Positions 1-8,790 of a stretch of 37,882 nt of DNA are shown here, in pieces (position 1 is the stretch's first letter; the number at the start of each line of letters is the position of its first letter). The DNA is from Legionella quateirensis (GTDB lineage Bacteria > Pseudomonadota > Gammaproteobacteria > Legionellales > Legionellaceae), in the NCBI RefSeq assembly GCF_001467955.1, contig NZ_LNYR01000041.1, positions 70,239-108,120 of the forward strand. Direction: 5' to 3'. The translations under genes were made by a program, and so were the position numbers. A model generated the notes under the pieces. That model was not told the origin of the DNA, searched no databases, and worked only from the letters and a program-made list of their open reading frames with translations.

Positions 1-25
1 ACTTTCTGATGATATTGAACAGAAA

Positions 26-1183
26 TTAATTCACATTATATGTTTTAAAACATTCCTGATTTTTAATTCGCGGACTTTTTACCCCATAAAACAAACCGGT
101 TTCCATACTCTCGCATACCTGCTTTTTATTCATGGAATTTAAACATTGCGCCAGATCTGAATTCTTGCAATTGGGGAAAATAGCATCTGGAGTTCCCATC
201 GCATGATATTGTTCCGTACCCCAATCATTTAAATCAGTTGTGTAATAAGTAATAAAATCTTTTATCTTAAAGTTTTGATCTAAGGAGAATACCTTAAGTC
301 CGGGATTATTGTGATGAATACGACTGATACCCGGTGTTGAGTAGTCATAAATATTCGTTCCATCATTTAAATGAATTTTTCTGAACTCATCCATATGCGT
401 ATGTGAGGCCAGCAAGGTAATTTGACCATAACGATGATGATATTTATCCAATAACTGGATAAATCGGGTTAAATAAGCCTCATGCCAAAAAGAGGCTCCA
501 TTGTAGGCCGTTCCAGGTGGTACATGCATTGCAATTAATAATTGCTTGGCCTGCTGAGTCTTCAACTGCTGCTCAAGCCAAAAAAGCTGGGTATAAGCAT
601 CTCGTTGCTGATTTGGGTATTGAGGAATATAAAAGGGAAGCTTAGTAAATTGCACCGTGTTTAAAGCGAATAATATGATCTCTTGATTACCAGGAATTAC
701 ATAACTGGAATAATAACCATCTTTCCGCATATGACTGTCCTCAATTATTAAGCCCTCACAATATACGCAGGCTCCAGTCCAGTCGGTTGCAAAATTCAAT
801 GGGGATTTTCCATCCAGTTCAAAAGGTTGATAATTTCCGCTTAAGGAATCATTATTGCCTGTAATGTAAAACATAGGTTTAGAACTCTGATCTGCTTCAA
901 ATAAACCAGAAAATAAGGTCTTTTCATAGGCCTCTTTTTTGGCGGTAACAAATATTGAATGAGTAGGGAGATCACCCAGGTACAGAATAAAATCTACATC
1001 TTTAGTCAGCTCTTTAATCCGATTCAGAGTAATAGCTAAAAACTCATTGCCGGTATCATAACCATCTAATGAAATATTATCACTACCATAATGAATGTCC
1101 GAAACTGTTAAAAAACGAGGAGCGGCTATTACAGAATTCATAATACAGATTAACAACAAAAGAACTTTAACCATAGAACGCAA
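26..1183 (-). CDS. legS1: Secreted calcineurin-like metallophosphoesterase (acid sphingomyelinase-like), LegS1-like
   Basis: 385 residues with an N-terminal signal peptide (hydrophobic run to about residue 21, ending VIAA). The metallophosphoesterase ligand motifs appear in order: DIHYG near residue 29, GDLPTH near 70, GNND near 109, AMHVPPG near 218 and SHTHMDE near 260. This is the two-metal core of the acid-sphingomyelinase-like phosphodiesterase group, so it probably hydrolyses a phosphodiester outside the cytoplasm; the substrate is not visible. The start is TTG: GGAGAG lies 5 bases upstream of it, while the next in-frame ATG (residue 4) is about 14 bases from that site. It lies downstream of dacB, separated by a hairpin and about 180 bases. 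The legS1 name rests on family and remembered synteny (effector gene near ceg33 in L. pneumophila). Sure of the fold, less of the name. Confidence 0.82.
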   Translation of the reverse strand: MRSMVKVLLLLICIMNSVIAAPRFLTVSDIHYGSDNISLDGYDTGNEFLAITLNRIKELTKDVDFILYLGDLPTHSIFVTAKKEAYEKTLFSGLFEADQSSKPMFYITGNNDSLSGNYQPFELDGKSPLNFATDWTGACVYCEGLIIEDSHMRKDGYYSSYVIPGNQEIILFALNTVQFTKLPFYIPQYPNQQRDAYTQLFWLEQQLKTQQAKQLLIAMHVPPGTAYNGASFWHEAYLTRFIQLLDKYHHRYGQITLLASHTHMDEFRKIHLNDGTNIYDYSTPGISRIHHNNPGLKVFSLDQNFKIKDFITYYTTDLNDWGTEQYHAMGTPDAIFPNCKNSDLAQCLNSMNKKQVCESMETGLFYGVKSPRIKNQECFKTYNVN

Positions 1184-1325
1184 TTAAACTCTCCAATAAC
1201 AATGATGCCGTTATTATACTATGTAACCCATTATATGATGTAGTTCAATCAAAAGGTACTTATGTACATTATTGTTTTCACTCTACATGTCAAAAAATAC
1301 ATTGATTCAGGAAGGTGTATTAACA

Positions 1326-1353
1326 CCCGCAATCAGTGTTCACTGACTGCGGG
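1326..1353 (-). terminator. Hairpin downstream of dacB
   Basis: CCCGCAATCAGTG and CACTGACTGCGGG form a 13-base stem with one mismatch and almost no loop, about a dozen bases past the dacB stop. The following minus-strand tract (TGTTAATA) is only weakly T-rich, so this is either a modest intrinsic terminator or a stabilising 3' hairpin. Confidence 0.5.
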
Positions 1354-1365
1354 CAATAAGTCGAA

Positions 1366-3156
1366 TTAAATTGCTTCACGGATTATCCAGGTTCTTCCTT
1401 TCTGCTCTGCGTTAGCAGTTGATTGTATCCAAAGCATCATTGGTTTTCCGTTAGGGGAAAAGCTCAATGAATCAGATGTTAGGGCAACTGCAAAGGGATA
1501 TTTTCTTCCCAAAGGTTGCAATGCAGACCAAACTCTATTTGCATCGGACTGATTATCGGTAACGATTAACTCATTTCCTCTGTACACCACATTCACTGCT
1601 TGGCCTTTAAGTGCCAAACGTACCGCAGATTCCAAACGTCTCCACTTGGCTTGATGACTTCGTTGTACAGCCACCTGAGTAGGATTCATCTGAAAATTAA
1701 TACGATTATGTGGCGCAAAAACCCTCGCCAAACTATTATTACCAGGACTTTGTTTCAAAAAATAAGTGATTAAAGCATCCAGTAAAGGACGTCCAGGTCC
1801 TGCAGATTTTCCAGGCAATCGATTAATATACATAGCAAAAGCCAAAGTATGACCATTAACTGTGTATAAATATCCGGAAAGGCTATTCATCCCGGTCATG
1901 GTACCTGTCTTGGCACGAACAAAGCCCTGTTGACCTGGTTCCTTAAATCGTTTTTGCAAGGTACCATCCCGTCCGGAAATAGGTAAAGCCGCGATGTATT
2001 CATAAGATAATGGAAAACGTTGATATAAAAATTTCAACAAGGAAATGGTTTGTTCGGGAGTAACCAGATTATATCGGGATAAACCAGAACCATCGGTAAA
2101 AATTGCATTCGTCAGATCAATACCCGTCTGTTTTTGCAAAAAGTCCTTGATGACCGGCTGCGCGTCATTCCAGTTGAGCGGTGACCCCTTGATTTTAGCA
2201 GCAGCATGCAAATAAAGACTATCAGCATACAGGTTATCCGAAGGCTTTAACGTATCCGCCATCAACTGGGTAATGGGTTTTGAATATTGTGTGGCAATCA
2301 ATAAAGTTCCCGCAGGGGCTTTACCTAATTGTACCTGGCCATTTAATTGAATATCTGCTTTTGCCAATTCACTTTTTATCATTCCCTGGGCATACATTAA
2401 TGGATTTATAATGGCCAGGCGTTGTTGTAAGGCCCATTGCCCTACACCTACACAACCGCGAACGGTCAAGTGATTATCCTTGTCCAGAGTAAAACCGACA
2501 CCGCACCCTTTTTCATTGGCTTTTGTTGTTACCTGATTGTTTAAAACAATTGCTCCGCCACCGTCATCCACTTCAACAATTGCAGGAGAACCAGTCTGTG
2601 CCCCAGGATTTACAGTGACGGTCAGTCGATTGGAATCAATCATCAATGGCGCTATCGGAGCGCCATAACTATAAGATAAATCAGATTTTAACCAACCGGG
2701 AGGATAAGCAGTAACTGAGGCCAGGCTGCTGTCTATTATTACATTGCCTTGGATAGAATGTATGTTCCACTCTTTAAGAGAAGTGAGGAGGGAATTTAAA
2801 TCATCTCGAGTAAATGATGGATCGCCACTCAGGTGCAAATAAAGATTTCCATTGAGAACCCCCTGGCTTATTTGTCCAGCGCTGGTACTCAGTTGATTTT
2901 TAAACCGATAATCCGGTCCGAGCGCCATCAAGGTCGCGGCCTCTGAGAACAATTTCATATTACTGGCGGGAATAAATAAACGTTCAGCATTACGTTTGTA
3001 CAGTGTCGTTCCTGAAGTTAAATCTAAAACTACAATTCCAAGATTTACATTTGGATTCAAACGTTTTATTAACTGATCTACGCCTGTTTGCAAACTGGCG
3101 CCAGATGATATCGACCATAAGGCCCACAAACAAACGCCAGTTAACGTCCTTTTCAT
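1366..3156 (-). CDS. dacB: D-alanyl-D-alanine carboxypeptidase/endopeptidase (PBP4, peptidase S13)
   Basis: 596 residues from an ATG at 3156, chosen because AGGAAA sits about 8 bases upstream and the product then starts with a proper signal peptide (MKRTLTGVCLWALW). The penicillin-binding motifs are all present: SNMK at 65-68 (nucleophile Ser65), SDN at 306-308 and KTG at 416-418. This is the periplasmic low-molecular-weight PBP that trims pentapeptides or cuts cross-links. The protein is about 120 residues longer than the E. coli enzyme: after the usual C-terminal helix (to about 472) comes a tail with a basic patch and a beta-rich stretch ending WIIREAI. Its gene follows parB by 48 bases and is probably co-transcribed with it. 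A longer in-frame ORF to 3204 exists but lacks support. Confidence 0.93.
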   Translation of the reverse strand: MKRTLTGVCLWALWSISSGASLQTGVDQLIKRLNPNVNLGIVVLDLTSGTTLYKRNAERLFIPASNMKLFSEAATLMALGPDYRFKNQLSTSAGQISQGVLNGNLYLHLSGDPSFTRDDLNSLLTSLKEWNIHSIQGNVIIDSSLASVTAYPPGWLKSDLSYSYGAPIAPLMIDSNRLTVTVNPGAQTGSPAIVEVDDGGGAIVLNNQVTTKANEKGCGVGFTLDKDNHLTVRGCVGVGQWALQQRLAIINPLMYAQGMIKSELAKADIQLNGQVQLGKAPAGTLLIATQYSKPITQLMADTLKPSDNLYADSLYLHAAAKIKGSPLNWNDAQPVIKDFLQKQTGIDLTNAIFTDGSGLSRYNLVTPEQTISLLKFLYQRFPLSYEYIAALPISGRDGTLQKRFKEPGQQGFVRAKTGTMTGMNSLSGYLYTVNGHTLAFAMYINRLPGKSAGPGRPLLDALITYFLKQSPGNNSLARVFAPHNRINFQMNPTQVAVQRSHQAKWRRLESAVRLALKGQAVNVVYRGNELIVTDNQSDANRVWSALQPLGRKYPFAVALTSDSLSFSPNGKPMMLWIQSTANAEQKGRTWIIREAI

Positions 3157-3204
3157 CAATTGTGTTTCCTTATAAAATAAGAGTGAACTATTAATTTCAA
3201 TCAA

Positions 3205-3996
3205 CTAATCATATCTCAAGCCCAAGCGCTCCAAAAGCCCTGCAAGTGTATCATTATCAAAAAATTTGACCTTCAACCAACCACCTTCGGCTGTATCGTT
3301 TATAATTTGAACAGGTGCGCCGACCTGCTCGGATAAAATAGACTGCAATCGTTCAATATCCCTGTCTTTTTTGGCATTTTTGGGGGATTCTGAATCTCGA
3401 TTTTTATAATCTTTCACAGCCTGTTCCAGCTGCCGCACCGACCATTGTTCATCAATCACCTGGTGGGCAAACAGTTCTTGCTGATCGGTATTTAATCCCA
3501 CAAGAACCCGCGCATGACCTAATGATAACTGAGACTCACGAATCAGGTTCTTAACAGGTTCTGATAAAGTGAGTAATCGTAAAATATTAGCGAGATGACT
3601 GCGAGACTTACCAACCAATACAGCTATCTCATCCTGATGATAATGAAACTCATCCATTAAGCGACGATATCCAGTTGCTTCCTCAATTAAATTCAAATCC
3701 TGACGTTGAATGTTTTCAATAAGGGTAAGCGCGCAGGCCTGTTTATCAGTATACTCTCCCAGAAGACAGGGTACTTCCCGTAATCCGGCTATTTTAGCAG
3801 CGCGCCAGCGTCTTTCACCGGCAATTATCTCATAACGTTGTCTGGCAATGGCTCGTACAATCAAAGGTTCAATTAAACCCTGTGAGGCTATAGATTGAGC
3901 TAACTCATTTAACGAATCAACATTAAAATCCTGCCTGGGTTGATATTGCCCTGCATGCAATTGTTCTATGGGTATATAAATAAATTCGGTATGCAT
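3205..3996 (-). CDS. parB: ParB/Spo0J-family chromosome partitioning protein without adjacent ParA
   Basis: 263 residues. The ParB N-terminal domain starts almost at residue 1: IPIEQLHAGQYQPRQDF (8-24), then GERRWRAA (60-67), the phosphate-binding box of the CTPase fold, and ENIQRQDLNLIEEA (94-107). A helix-turn-helix follows (about 119-145), then a lysine-rich linker and a C-terminal dimerisation segment. Such proteins bind parS and spread as CTP-dependent clamps. The usual partner ParA and the usual gidA/gidB neighbours are not here; dacB lies downstream and a candidate effector gene upstream, so this is a stand-alone copy or a separated parB. No clear ribosome binding site precedes the ATG. 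I saw no obvious parS palindrome nearby. Confidence 0.9.
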   Translation of the reverse strand: MHTEFIYIPIEQLHAGQYQPRQDFNVDSLNELAQSIASQGLIEPLIVRAIARQRYEIIAGERRWRAAKIAGLREVPCLLGEYTDKQACALTLIENIQRQDLNLIEEATGYRRLMDEFHYHQDEIAVLVGKSRSHLANILRLLTLSEPVKNLIRESQLSLGHARVLVGLNTDQQELFAHQVIDEQWSVRQLEQAVKDYKNRDSESPKNAKKDRDIERLQSILSEQVGAPVQIINDTAEGGWLKVKFFDNDTLAGLLERLGLRYD

Positions 3997-4166
3997 GAAC
4001 GCGAAACACTAAAGAAGATTGATTATAATTGTTTCACAAACCAGTCAGAATTAACACTAGACTTTAGCTATTTGTGTAAAACCGTATAAGGACTAAAGAT
4101 CAATTGAAACAAAAATCATTAATCTAGTACCAGAGCCACCAACCCCTCGATTACAACAAATTAGAA

Positions 4167-4670
4167 CTAAATTGCAAGATCGTGTTGTAATTCGACTGGA
4201 TGATCGGTCGTTCTTTCCACTGTGCTGGAAAAGAATCTGATTTTAGAATTATAGGGTTCTGTTTTAACATCACGTCTTAGTTCCTCAGCAAGCTCCGGAT
4301 AAGCTGATAATAATACTCGGCTTTGTTTTATTATATGAGAATCCTTGGAGGCTTCTATCATCCTCATATAATATGCTGCGGTTTTCACATCGGATGGTGA
4401 TCCTGACTTCAATAATAACTCCGTCATGGACAACATGGCATTGGTACAACCGCTGGCAGCAGACTGTCGCATCATATTTTTATACTGAGGCGATGTAGGT
4501 GCATATACTTGAGCCAGACGATATAAATCTAAAGGATTTTGTCTTGCCAAAGCCTTCATTTCTGACATTCGGCTGACTACCTCCTGCTTAATAGCAGGAT
4601 TGTCTGGTTTTTTATGTAATTCCTTAACGAGTAGAGAAAAGTCACTACCGATGTTTAATAAAGCAACCAT
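4167..4670 (-). CDS. ceg33: Small candidate Dot/Icm effector under a PmrA/CpxR-type promoter (Ceg33-like)
   Basis: 167 residues, no signal peptide, no membrane segment, predicted mostly helical. The central part (about 40-125) has helical-repeat flavour, with alanine-rich segments such as RLAQVYAP and QSAASGCTNAM recalling Sel1/TPR units, but I recognise no defined domain. The start is supported by AAAGGT 7 bases upstream. The promoter has a tandem TTAAT box spaced like PmrA sites and a perfect GTAAA-N6-GTAAA CpxR-type box. That pattern is typical of effector genes found by co-regulation (ceg genes), and the location fits remembered ceg33 of L. pneumophila. The C-terminus (...VELQHDLAI) has a hydrophobic residue at -3 and scattered acidic residues, compatible with but not proof of Dot/Icm export. 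Function unknown. Confidence 0.72.
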   Translation of the reverse strand: MVALLNIGSDFSLLVKELHKKPDNPAIKQEVVSRMSEMKALARQNPLDLYRLAQVYAPTSPQYKNMMRQSAASGCTNAMLSMTELLLKSGSPSDVKTAAYYMRMIEASKDSHIIKQSRVLLSAYPELAEELRRDVKTEPYNSKIRFFSSTVERTTDHPVELQHDLAI

Positions 4671-4701
4671 AACTCAACCTTTAATGTTAAAAGTTAGTCT
4701 C

Positions 4702-4707
4702 AGAATA
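4702..4707 (-). promoter_or_regulatory. Putative -10 of the ceg33-like gene
   Basis: TATTCT on the minus strand, exactly 7 bases downstream of the second TTAAT half-site, the same distance as in the promoter at 16500-16532. It predicts a leader of roughly 25 bases. No good -35 hexamer is present, as expected for an activator-dependent promoter. Confidence 0.5.
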
Positions 4708-4714
4708 AATGCTC

Positions 4715-4734
4715 CAAATTAAGGCATCATTAAG
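4715..4734 (-). promoter_or_regulatory. Putative PmrA box
   Basis: Minus strand CTTAATGAT-GC-CTTAATTTG: two direct half-sites starting 11 bases apart, matching the tandem cTTAATatT arrangement described for the Legionella response regulator PmrA. It covers where the -35 would be. Confidence 0.65.
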
Positions 4735-4744
4735 GAGGAGTTAC

Positions 4745-4760
4745 TTTACTGTTTTTTTAC
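4745..4760 (-). promoter_or_regulatory. Putative CpxR box
   Basis: Minus strand GTAAA-AAAACA-GTAAA, a perfect match to the GTAAA-N4-8-GTAAA CpxR consensus, lying 10 bases upstream of the PmrA box. This suggests double input from the CpxRA and PmrAB systems on the downstream small gene. Confidence 0.6.
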
Positions 4761-4854
4761 ACTTCGTGACTTTTATTGGATTTATGATGCATTATTTAAT
4801 CAAAAAATCAGTCGTCATTTCACCTCAATTCCGAAATTAATATATTGGTACTTA

Positions 4855-5691
4855 TCAAACATCCCATCGAAAATTGAATTCAACAGCCTGAGTTAATAAC
4901 CCTTTAATATCATGTTGAGCTACGTAAAAATTACTTTCTCCAGGTAAGCCAGGATTCGATTTAATAAGACTGTTACTTGCTTTAAATTCACTGGTACCCA
5001 AAAGTCGATATTGAATCAACAACGAACTATGCGCACTCATCGCACGAGAAATTCCTGTTTTAATTTGCCAGATAAAGGCTGTGCCATATAACGAAGGGCT
5101 GAGTTGGCTTGCTGGAGCAGTTTCATATATAGGTGTATTAGGATCATCAACTACAAGTAAATTATTAGTCTGTACTCTTCCCGATTTAAGCCAGCTGACA
5201 CCAACCCCACCACCAATAAACGGTGTCCAGTTTGCAAGACTATTAAAATCGTAAGCAGCATTAGTCAGAAATGAATACAGGTGAGCTCGAGTAGATACCG
5301 TACTGATTGGATTATAAATTTGTTGAGCATATACCGCTCCGGTAACACTATTTTGCTCCATCCAGCCATAACTACCATAACTGTTGCGTTTAATATTCTG
5401 ATAGAGGAATTCAGTTTCTGCACGCCAATGACTATTAAAGTGATAACCTGCTGCAACATTAAGATCAAAACCATTTCTAAACTGATTGTTCCAATTAACA
5501 TTAGGCAGAGAAAACAAGCTTGTTCCAATGGCGGTTGGCGAATACAGAATCGAAGTAGAGTTTTCAGTGAAACTGGTTTTTGTGTCGGAGAATGCAGCCC
5601 CTGCTCCCAAATTTATATAGAATCCAGCATGTACTGTAGAACACCAGATAACAGGGATTAATGGTAACAAGCTTCTAATGGTATAATTCAT
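4855..5691 (-). CDS. Outer-membrane beta-barrel protein (OmpA/opacity-like fold)
   Basis: 278 residues with a signal peptide (cut near VHA-GFYINLGAGAAF, about residue 22). The mature part opens with the typical first strand of small 8-stranded barrels and alternates amphipathic strands with long polar loops (for example RAETEFLYQNIKR and TPFIGGGVGVSWL). It ends in the strand VEFNFRWDV, close to the usual aromatic C-terminal BAM signal although the last residue is Val rather than Phe. AAGGAT lies 7 bases before the ATG. It is probably a structural or surface-exposed protein; no pore or ligand can be inferred. It follows the CPBP gene by 67 bases and may have its own promoter. Confidence 0.8.
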   Translation of the reverse strand: MNYTIRSLLPLIPVIWCSTVHAGFYINLGAGAAFSDTKTSFTENSTSILYSPTAIGTSLFSLPNVNWNNQFRNGFDLNVAAGYHFNSHWRAETEFLYQNIKRNSYGSYGWMEQNSVTGAVYAQQIYNPISTVSTRAHLYSFLTNAAYDFNSLANWTPFIGGGVGVSWLKSGRVQTNNLLVVDDPNTPIYETAPASQLSPSLYGTAFIWQIKTGISRAMSAHSSLLIQYRLLGTSEFKASNSLIKSNPGLPGESNFYVAQHDIKGLLTQAVEFNFRWDV

Positions 5692-5758
5692 AATTAAATC
5701 CTTTTATATTAATAAAAATCAAGAATCGATTAGTACAAATCAGAACTCATTTTCTTGA

Positions 5759-6505
5759 TTATTTCTTATCATAATAACCCCAGGCAAGATGAAATATCAT
5801 ATGACCCAGAATTGCTGACACCAAACCATAGTACCAAAATAAAAAGCCAAAAAGTAACGATTGCCAGAGACTGAGCAAAACTAATGAATACAGGAAACGC
5901 CTGCTTGCAATGCATCCTGCAGCAATGTAAGCGGGAACTTGTCCTACTGCAAAGAGTAAACCACTGAGAATTATTGAAATAACAATAACCGTATTACTCT
6001 TCTGTTTGGCAAACATCAAGCCAAAATAAGCCACTACATTCATTAATCCCCATCGGACAATGATTTCCTCAACGACTCCACCATAGAGTACGCAGCCATC
6101 AATACCTAGAGCCGCACGCAGTTTTGCCATAATTTGAAAACTGTGTTCATCCAGGATTGAACCTACTATTCCATAATAAAACACAAAAAAGATAATGGTG
6201 CCGACGAGGGTATATAGAAATGTAGGCAATAAAATGGATTGAAATGAATCAAGTCCAGCTTTCCCAGCTAAAAGAGCTTCTAGCAAAGGGGCGTTTAAAC
6301 CCGTTTCTCCAGATAATACAGATCCGGCAAAACTCATGACAAAAACCATGAGCAATGTTTGCAAAACAGCGAATCGGCTGAATCGTTTTTTTAACACATC
6401 ACTATTTTGAGGCAATAAAAAATAAATGAGTCGAGACATTGCAATACTGACACCAGGAATGCACAAACAAAACAAAACAATAATTAGTGGCCAATTGATT
6501 ATCAT
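5759..6505 (-). CDS. CPBP-family intramembrane protease-like protein with altered motif
   Basis: 248 residues with about seven or eight hydrophobic segments. Motif 1 of the CPBP (CAAX protease/Abi) family is intact: EEIIVR at 146-151. Motif 2, normally FxxxH, reads FAVGQ at 185-189, so the expected His is Gln. The third region is GHMIFHLAW with His235 and His239. The family includes prenyl-protein proteases and bacteriocin-immunity or protein-maturation factors in the inner membrane; with motif 2 altered, activity is uncertain. AAGGATG lies 7 bases before the ATG. It sits downstream of rsmB by about 50 bases and may be read from that operon. Confidence 0.75.
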   Translation of the reverse strand: MIINWPLIIVLFCLCIPGVSIAMSRLIYFLLPQNSDVLKKRFSRFAVLQTLLMVFVMSFAGSVLSGETGLNAPLLEALLAGKAGLDSFQSILLPTFLYTLVGTIIFFVFYYGIVGSILDEHSFQIMAKLRAALGIDGCVLYGGVVEEIIVRWGLMNVVAYFGLMFAKQKSNTVIVISIILSGLLFAVGQVPAYIAAGCIASRRFLYSLVLLSLWQSLLFGFLFWYYGLVSAILGHMIFHLAWGYYDKK

Positions 6506-6556
6506 TCATCATCCTTAACTTATATTGGACAGCTGAATCGAGCCTAGGGGTTAGAA

Positions 6557-7849
6557 TCAGCTGCGGAATTCAGATTTAACTAATACACTATAAAAAAAAC
6601 CATCCATACCCTGTTCACCAGGTAAAATCTGCTGGCCATGGCCAGTTTTTCGCCCCCAGGACCAGTTACACTGTGTCACCTGACAATCAGGATGTGTTGC
6701 CACAAATGCCGCAATTTGTTGTTCGTTTTCAGCAGCAATTACAGAACACGTGGCATAAACCATAATACCGCCCGGAGCAAGTAAAGGCCAAAGTGCATTC
6801 AACATCGATTGTTGAATTTGGGATACGGTACTCACCTCTTCACTGGTTCTGAGTAATTTAATGTCAGAGTGCCTGCGTATGACTCCTGTCGCGGAACAGG
6901 GTGCATCCAAAAGGATACGATCAAAAGGTGTTCCATCCCACCAGTTACGGGGGGCCGAAGCATCTCCTTGCAACAAAGTGGCTTTAAGTTTTAATCTATC
7001 CAAATTTTCCTGCACTCTCTTAAGACGGTTTGCATCGACATCCAAAGCGACGCATTGTGCCAGTTCAGGCTCTGATTCTAAAATGTGACAGGTTTTCCCA
7101 CCCGGTGCGCAACAGGCATCCAACAGTCGCAATCCAGTCTTTAGGGACAACAAAGATACCGCCAGCTGCGCAGCACCATCCTGAACCGATACAAGGCCAT
7201 CAGCAAACCCCGGTAATTGACGAACATCACAGGGAGATACCAATGTAATACCCTGAGCGGCAACAGGATGAGCATAGGCTTCGATACCTGCATCGGCTAA
7301 TTTTCTTAAATAGTCTTCAACTGAAGTTTTTCTGATATTGACTCTTAAAGTCATTGGGGGATGTGCGTCATTGGCTTGAGCAACAGCCTGCCATTCATCT
7401 GGCCAGTCCGCTTTTAAACGTTGTAATAACCATTGTGGCTGTCCATATACAAAAGCAGGATGGGAAGCCAGTTTGGCTAAAATTTCGTGTTGTTGCCGGC
7501 AAAAATTACGCAAGACTGCATTGACCAATCCCTTTGCCCATACCTTTTTAATTTTTTCAAGCAGCGCGACTGTTTCCTTGACTACAGCATAATCAGGCTT
7601 ATTCATATAGTGTAATTGATAAAGACCTATCAACAAAGCAATCCAGACTTCTATGGATTTTGGTCTTTTATCTACCAGATAATCGGCTATTACCTCCAGA
7701 CGAAAATAATGGCGGCAAAACCCAAAACACAGTTCTTTGGTCATTGGCGACACTTCTGCCGAAGCGGGCATCAATTGTGATAAAGAGGATTTTTCTTCCA
7801 ACAATGCGGTTAAAATCTTTAAGGCATGTAACCGTTCATTATTTTTCAT
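6557..7849 (-). CDS. rsmB: 16S rRNA (cytosine-967-C5)-methyltransferase RsmB
   Basis: 430 residues from the ATG at 7849, which overlaps the fmt stop in a TAATG junction; an upstream extension to 7897 inside fmt is unsupported. An N-terminal NusB-like RNA-binding domain (to about 140) is followed by the SAM methyltransferase core. Motif I is LDACCAPGGKT, then DVDANRLKRVQENL, DAPCSATG with Cys318 and YATCSV with Cys368, the two cysteines of m5C RNA methyltransferases (one nucleophile, one for release). Length matches E. coli RsmB (429). It modifies C967 in the 30S subunit. Last gene of the overlapping def-fmt-rsmB unit, an arrangement common in gammaproteobacteria. Confidence 0.96.
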   Translation of the reverse strand: MKNNERLHALKILTALLEEKSSLSQLMPASAEVSPMTKELCFGFCRHYFRLEVIADYLVDKRPKSIEVWIALLIGLYQLHYMNKPDYAVVKETVALLEKIKKVWAKGLVNAVLRNFCRQQHEILAKLASHPAFVYGQPQWLLQRLKADWPDEWQAVAQANDAHPPMTLRVNIRKTSVEDYLRKLADAGIEAYAHPVAAQGITLVSPCDVRQLPGFADGLVSVQDGAAQLAVSLLSLKTGLRLLDACCAPGGKTCHILESEPELAQCVALDVDANRLKRVQENLDRLKLKATLLQGDASAPRNWWDGTPFDRILLDAPCSATGVIRRHSDIKLLRTSEEVSTVSQIQQSMLNALWPLLAPGGIMVYATCSVIAAENEQQIAAFVATHPDCQVTQCNWSWGRKTGHGQQILPGEQGMDGFFYSVLVKSEFRS

Positions 7850-8790
7850 TACAACACTAAACCTGTATGCAATTGTGTTTTTCCTGAATTCAACCAATCT
7901 GCTATGGAAATTGCTTTTCCTCCAGGAAATTGAATCACCTCAATTAAAATAGCCTTGTTTCCTGTAGCAACCAACATACCTTTCTTATCTATTTGAAGAA
8001 TGGTACCCGGAGGTTGTGAACTGGCTGTCTCTGATAATTGCGCTTTATGAATACGGAGTATTTCATCCCCAACAAGAGTATATGCAATAGGCCAGGGATT
8101 AAATGCTCGAATTCTGCAATCAATCTGTTCGGCGGAATCATGCCAATTGATTCGTGCATCTTCTTTATTGATTTTACCTGCGTAGGTAACTAATTCATTA
8201 TTTTGTGCTTCAGGTTTTGCTTTTTGTTGAGCTAACGCGGTCAAAGTAGACAATAAGGGTTGAGCTGACAACTGAGCGAGCTTATCGTGCAGACTGCCTG
8301 CCGTGTCGAACGAAGTAATGGGGCATTCGACTGTAGATAACATATCGCCTGTATCCATACCTACATCCATTTGCATAATAGTTACGCCTGACTGCGCATC
8401 ACCATATAAAATAGCATGTTGAATTGGAGACGCACCTCTCCATCGAGGCAGCAAGGATGCATGTACATTGATGCACCCTAAACGAGGAATCTCAAGAACA
8501 GCTTTTGGCAATATAAGTCCATAGGCTATGACAATCATCACATCCGGTTGTAATGCTGCCAGCTCTGAAATTGTTTCAGGATTTTTAAAGTTAAGGGGTT
8601 GATAAACTGGAATCTGATGAGCCAGAGCCCACTCCTTTACTGCAGAAGCCTGCAATTTTCGACCACGGCCCGCAGGTCTATCAGGTTGCGTGTATACGGC
8701 TTTCACCTGATGTGATGATTGGCATAGCGCTTCAAGGCATGGGAGTCCAAATTCGGGCGTACCTGCAAAAACAATCGATAATCCACTCAT
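7849..8790 (-). CDS. fmt: Methionyl-tRNA formyltransferase
   Basis: 313 residues, the normal length. Transfers a formyl group from 10-formyl-THF to initiator Met-tRNA. The catalytic Asn108, His110 and Asp146 lie in [18 protein letters not shown] and [10 protein letters not shown]; the C-terminal OB-like tRNA-binding domain starts near residue 205. The start overlaps the def stop as ATGA and the stop overlaps the rsmB start as TAATG, so the three genes are translationally coupled. Confidence 0.97.
   Translation of the reverse strand: MSGLSIVFAGTPEFGLPCLEALCQSSHQVKAVYTQPDRPAGRGRKLQASAVKEWALAHQIPVYQPLNFKNPETISELAALQPDVMIVIAYGLILPKAVLEIPRLGCINVHASLLPRWRGASPIQHAILYGDAQSGVTIMQMDVGMDTGDMLSTVECPITSFDTAGSLHDKLAQLSAQPLLSTLTALAQQKAKPEAQNNELVTYAGKINKEDARINWHDSAEQIDCRIRAFNPWPIAYTLVGDEILRIHKAQLSETASSQPPGTILQIDKKGMLVATGNKAILIEVIQFPGGKAISIADWLNSGKTQLHTGLVL

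Noticed and set aside
3157..3204. Upstream extension of dacB
   Set aside because: It would hide the signal peptide; the internal ATG has a ribosome site.
3997..4166. Possible tRNA or small RNA in the gap between parB and the ceg33-like gene
   Set aside because: No cloverleaf or convincing hairpin could be drawn.
4097..4240. Open plus-strand frame of 47 codons (includes LVPEPPTPRLQQIR) overlapping the end of the ceg33-like gene
   Set aside because: It has no Met, no ribosome site and lies antisense to a supported gene; it looks protein-like but could be chance or an old remnant.
7850..7897. Upstream extension of rsmB into fmt
   Set aside because: The TAATG junction and normal family length support the start at 7849.
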